Source: an uncultured Lachnospiraceae bacterium
GTDB taxonomy: Bacteria > Bacillota_A > Clostridia > TANB77 > CAG-508
Assembly: GCA_947165105.1 (NCBI GenBank)
Contig: CAMUZC010000003.1
Span: 1-63,836, forward strand
Direction of reading: 5' to 3'
DNA: 63,836 nt
In this document: positions 61,644 through 63,836 of the stretch, in pieces
Layout of the letters: each line of letters opens with the position of its first letter
How positions within the stretch are numbered: the stretch's first letter is position 1
The notes under the pieces: generated by a model
The model's input: the letters and a program-made list of their open reading frames with translations, nothing else
What the model was told of the DNA's origin: nothing
Database searches by the model: none
Translations under genes and position numbers: made by a program

Positions 61644-63650
61644 ATGGAAAAGGAAGAAAATATTTTAGGAACAGAAAAAATTGGAAAGCTTATAAGAAAG
61701 TTTTCAATACCATGTATAATTTCATTATTGGTTAATTCATTATACAATATAGTTGACCAAATATTCATAGGATGGGGAGTTGGATACTTAGGAAACGGAG
61801 CAACAAATGTTGTGTTCCCACTTACTATGATATGCTTGGCTTTTGCGCTTATGTTTGGAGATGGAACATCAGCATATTTGAGCTTAAAGTTAGGTGAAAA
61901 AAGAAAAGAAGAAGCTGAGAAAGGTGTAGCAAATGGTATTTTAATCTCAGTAATTACATCAGTTTTATTATGTGCAGTATCATTAATATTTTTACCACAT
62001 CTATTAAACTTATTTGGATGTACAGATGCATTAAGGCCATATGCATTAAAATACGGTGGAATTATAGCAATTGGACTACCATTTATGATGATTGGTACAA
62101 CCTTAAACTCAATTATTAGAGCAGATGGTTCACCACAATATGCAATGTTTTCAATGGTTCTTGGTGCCATATTGAATACAGCATTAGATCCAATATTCGT
62201 TTTTGTTTTAAAAATGGGAGTAGAAGGCGCAGCTATTGCAACAGTAATTAGTCAAATTGCAACATTTATAATTAATATTGCTTATATAAAGAAATTTAAA
62301 TCAATTAAATTAGCAAAGAAAAACTTTAAATTATATGGAAAAACAGTAAGAAAAGTAACAATGCTAGGAATTAGTAGTTTTATAACAGAAATGAGCATAG
62401 TTTTCGTAATTGCAACAGAAAACAATATGCTTGCTAAATGTGGAGCTGAATCAAAATTTGGTCCAGATATTCCAATTACAGTACTTGGAATTGTAATGAA
62501 AATAAGCCAAATTTTAAATAGCATTATTATAGGAATTGCAGCTGGTTCACAACCAATTTTAGGATATAATTACGGTGCTGGTAAAACAGACAGAGTAAAA
62601 GAAACTTTGAAAAGAGTTTTAGGAATAAGCGTAATTATAAGTACAATTGCGTTTATATTATTCCAAACAATACCAGATAAGCTAATTTTAATGTTTGGTA
62701 GTGGTGATGAAAATTACAAAGAGTTTGCATGCCTTGGATTTAGAATTTACTTAATGCTTTGTATTTGTAATGGAATTCAAATTCCATCAGGAATATTCTT
62801 CCAGGCAATTGGAAAAAGTGTTAAAAGTGCAATATTATCAATATCAAGACAAATTGCAGTATTAATTCCTGCTATGATTATTTTAGGAAATTTATTTGGA
62901 ATTAAAGGTGTTCTTTATTCAGGACCATTTGCTGATGGTGTTGCGTTTATTATATCAGTTATATTGCTTATTTCTGAGGTTAGACATTTTAATTCTAAAA
63001 AAGCAGAAAGCAAAGTTTCAAAAGAAAACTTTGAAAGTAGTTTAGCATATAATTCAGAATCAAATTTTGTAATTACAATTTCAAGAGAGTATGGTTCAGG
63101 TGGAAGATATATTGGAAAATTAATTGCTGACAAACTAGGAATTAAGCTATATGACAAAGAATTTATAGAAAAGGTAGCAGCTGAAACAGGACTATCAGAG
63201 GAATATATTGAAAACAATGAACAAAAAAGAGATGCTTTAGCTGGATTAAATAATGGGTATTATTTCGGATTAGACAATAGTGATGATTTGTTTTTAAAAG
63301 AATCTGAATTAATTAAGAATATAGCTAATAATGAATCATGCGTTATAGTCGGAAGATGTGCCAACTTTATATTATCAGAAAATAAGAATGCACTAAAAGT
63401 GTTTGTTTACAGTGACACTGATAGCAAAATAAAAAGAGCTACTGAATTTTACGGATTATCTAAATCAAATGCTGAAAAAGAGATAAAACGTATTGACAAA
63501 TTAAGAGCAAATCATTACAAGTATTATACTGAAAAAGAATGGAAAGATGTTACCAATTATGATGTTTGCATCAACAGTGATGTTCTTGGAGTAGAGAAGG
63601 CTGCTGAAATGATTTGTGGATTGATTGAAAAAGAAAAAGTGAATAATTAA
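61644..63650 (+). CDS. MATE-family transporter fused to a C-terminal cytidylate-kinase-like domain
   Basis: In this 668-residue protein residues 1 to about 455 are a twelve-helix MATE transporter: IPCIISLLVNSLYNIVDQIF, GNGATNVVFPLTM, YALKYGGIIAIGLPFMMIGT, AAGSQPILGYNYGAGKTDRV and FFQAIGKSVKSAILSI. Residues 473-668 form a cytidylate-kinase-like (Cytidylate_kin2) domain: ITISREYGSGGRYIGKLIAD is the P-loop, with VIVGRCANFILSENKNALKVFV and DKLRANHYKYYTEKEW typical of that family. MATE proteins export cationic drugs or metabolites using sodium or proton gradients. The fusion suggests the kinase senses or modifies a cytosolic substrate of the pump. ATG 61644 follows AAAAGGAG. Confidence 0.85.
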   Translation: MEKEENILGTEKIGKLIRKFSIPCIISLLVNSLYNIVDQIFIGWGVGYLGNGATNVVFPLTMICLAFALMFGDGTSAYLSLKLGEKRKEEAEKGVANGILISVITSVLLCAVSLIFLPHLLNLFGCTDALRPYALKYGGIIAIGLPFMMIGTTLNSIIRADGSPQYAMFSMVLGAILNTALDPIFVFVLKMGVEGAAIATVISQIATFIINIAYIKKFKSIKLAKKNFKLYGKTVRKVTMLGISSFITEMSIVFVIATENNMLAKCGAESKFGPDIPITVLGIVMKISQILNSIIIGIAAGSQPILGYNYGAGKTDRVKETLKRVLGISVIISTIAFILFQTIPDKLILMFGSGDENYKEFACLGFRIYLMLCICNGIQIPSGIFFQAIGKSVKSAILSISRQIAVLIPAMIILGNLFGIKGVLYSGPFADGVAFIISVILLISEVRHFNSKKAESKVSKENFESSLAYNSESNFVITISREYGSGGRYIGKLIADKLGIKLYDKEFIEKVAAETGLSEEYIENNEQKRDALAGLNNGYYFGLDNSDDLFLKESELIKNIANNESCVIVGRCANFILSENKNALKVFVYSDTDSKIKRATEFYGLSKSNAEKEIKRIDKLRANHYKYYTEKEWKDVTNYDVCINSDVLGVEKAAEMICGLIEKEKVNN

Positions 63651-63660
63651 AATTGTAAAA

Positions 63661-63708
63661 TTGGGGACGGAGATAATTTTAAATTTTTAAAATTATCTCC
63701 GTCACTAG
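63661..63708 (+). repeat. Dispersed repeat, palindromic copy 7 (before tRNA-Thr)
   Basis: TTGGGGACGGAGATAATTTT starts it; GACGGAGATAATTTTAAA (63666-63683) and TTTAAAATTATCTCCGTC (63686-63703) form an 18-bp perfect stem. It shares GGGGACGGAG with the glyS copy. It may double as the transporter gene's terminator. Confidence 0.82.
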
Positions 63709-63720
63709 TTTTAAAAACTC

Positions 63721-63749
63721 TTGACTTTTTTACAAGATAAAAATATAAT
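63721..63749 (+). promoter_or_regulatory. Promoter of tRNA-Thr
   Basis: TTGACT at 63721-63726, 17 bp, TATAAT at 63744-63749, 11 bp before the mature tRNA. Confidence 0.8.
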
Positions 63750-63760
63750 TAGTTTGTCAT

Positions 63761-63836
63761 GCCACTATAGCTCAGTTGGTAGAGCAACGGATTCGTAACC
63801 CGTAGGTCTGCAGTTCGATTCTGCATGGTGGCACCA
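63761..63836 (+). tRNA. tRNA-Thr (anticodon CGT)
   Basis: A complete 76-nt cloverleaf with encoded CCA ending at the last base of the window. Acceptor GCCACTA pairs with TGGTGGC; D arm GCTC...GAGC; anticodon loop TTCGTAA reads ACG (Thr); T arm TGCAG-TTCGATT-CTGCA. The anticodon stem ACGGA/CCCGT has one A-C mismatch next to the loop. More tRNA genes may follow past the edge. Confidence 0.95.

Noticed and set aside
1..63836. CRISPR array, prophage or insertion sequence
   Set aside because: No regularly spaced direct repeats, no transposase, integrase or phage structural genes were seen; the dispersed palindromes are single and irregularly spaced.

Overview
The window reads as the chromosome of an AT-rich, spore-forming member of the Clostridia (Bacillota). 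Supporting signs are strong AAGGAGG-type ribosome binding sites, frequent TTG and GTG starts, sigma-A-like promoters, a glycine T-box in front of a single-chain glycyl-tRNA synthetase, a SpoIIP gene, pyruvate phosphate dikinase, and a dockerin-bearing surface hydrolase. I cannot assign a species. I see no insertion sequence, prophage or CRISPR array.

Bases 1-24510 are one long plus-strand surface-glycan locus. It opens with the tail of a UDP-sugar pyrophosphorylase and rpiA. About ten glycosyltransferases follow, together with an O-antigen-polymerase-like membrane protein, an ABC polysaccharide exporter with its own consensus promoter, a DUF2304 protein, a VioA-like aminotransferase, a small flippase-like protein, an ATP-grasp/HAD fusion broken by a one-base frameshift, rmlA, rmlB, a WecA/TagO-like initiating transferase and an LtaS-like phosphoglycerol transferase. 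RmlA, RmlB and the VioA-like enzyme are enough to make dTDP-4-amino-4,6-dideoxyglucose. The ATP-grasp protein is a plausible ligase acylating that amino sugar. rmlC and rmlD are absent, so rhamnose is not the obvious product.

Bases 24511-34600 hold ruvB, then an alpha-glucan group (GH57 branching-enzyme-like protein, DUF4912 protein, GT4 glucan-synthase-like protein), a YlbF protein, a large anchored papain-like protease with leucine-rich repeats, and a membrane HExxH metallopeptidase. Bases 34600-41202 hold asd, a P-loop/Asp23-like protein, a cytidylate kinase-acyltransferase fusion, an S1-domain protein and typA.

Bases 41203-41690 contain the most striking object. A consensus promoter drives a roughly 75-nt RNA. 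It converges on a 28-codon hydrophobic peptide gene with its own promoter and terminator. The RNA has about 25 bp of interrupted complementarity to the start region of the peptide mRNA, and the two terminator loops are complementary to each other. This is the layout of a Fst/par-type type I toxin-antitoxin module.

Bases 41690-63836 are mostly housekeeping: rdgB, recJ, relA, an MBL hydrolase, spoIIP, pgi, glyS, ppdK, two secreted wall proteins, a MATE transporter fused to a cytidylate-kinase-like domain behind a structured leader, and tRNA-Thr(CGT) ending exactly at the window edge.

A dispersed GAGAC...GGGGACGG...GTCTC repeat occurs at least seven times. Six copies lie in the 5' leader just ahead of a gene, mostly 4-10 nt before its ribosome binding site, and five of those are in the same orientation. 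This pattern suggests a leader element rather than random debris. All function calls come from reading motifs by eye; no database search was run.
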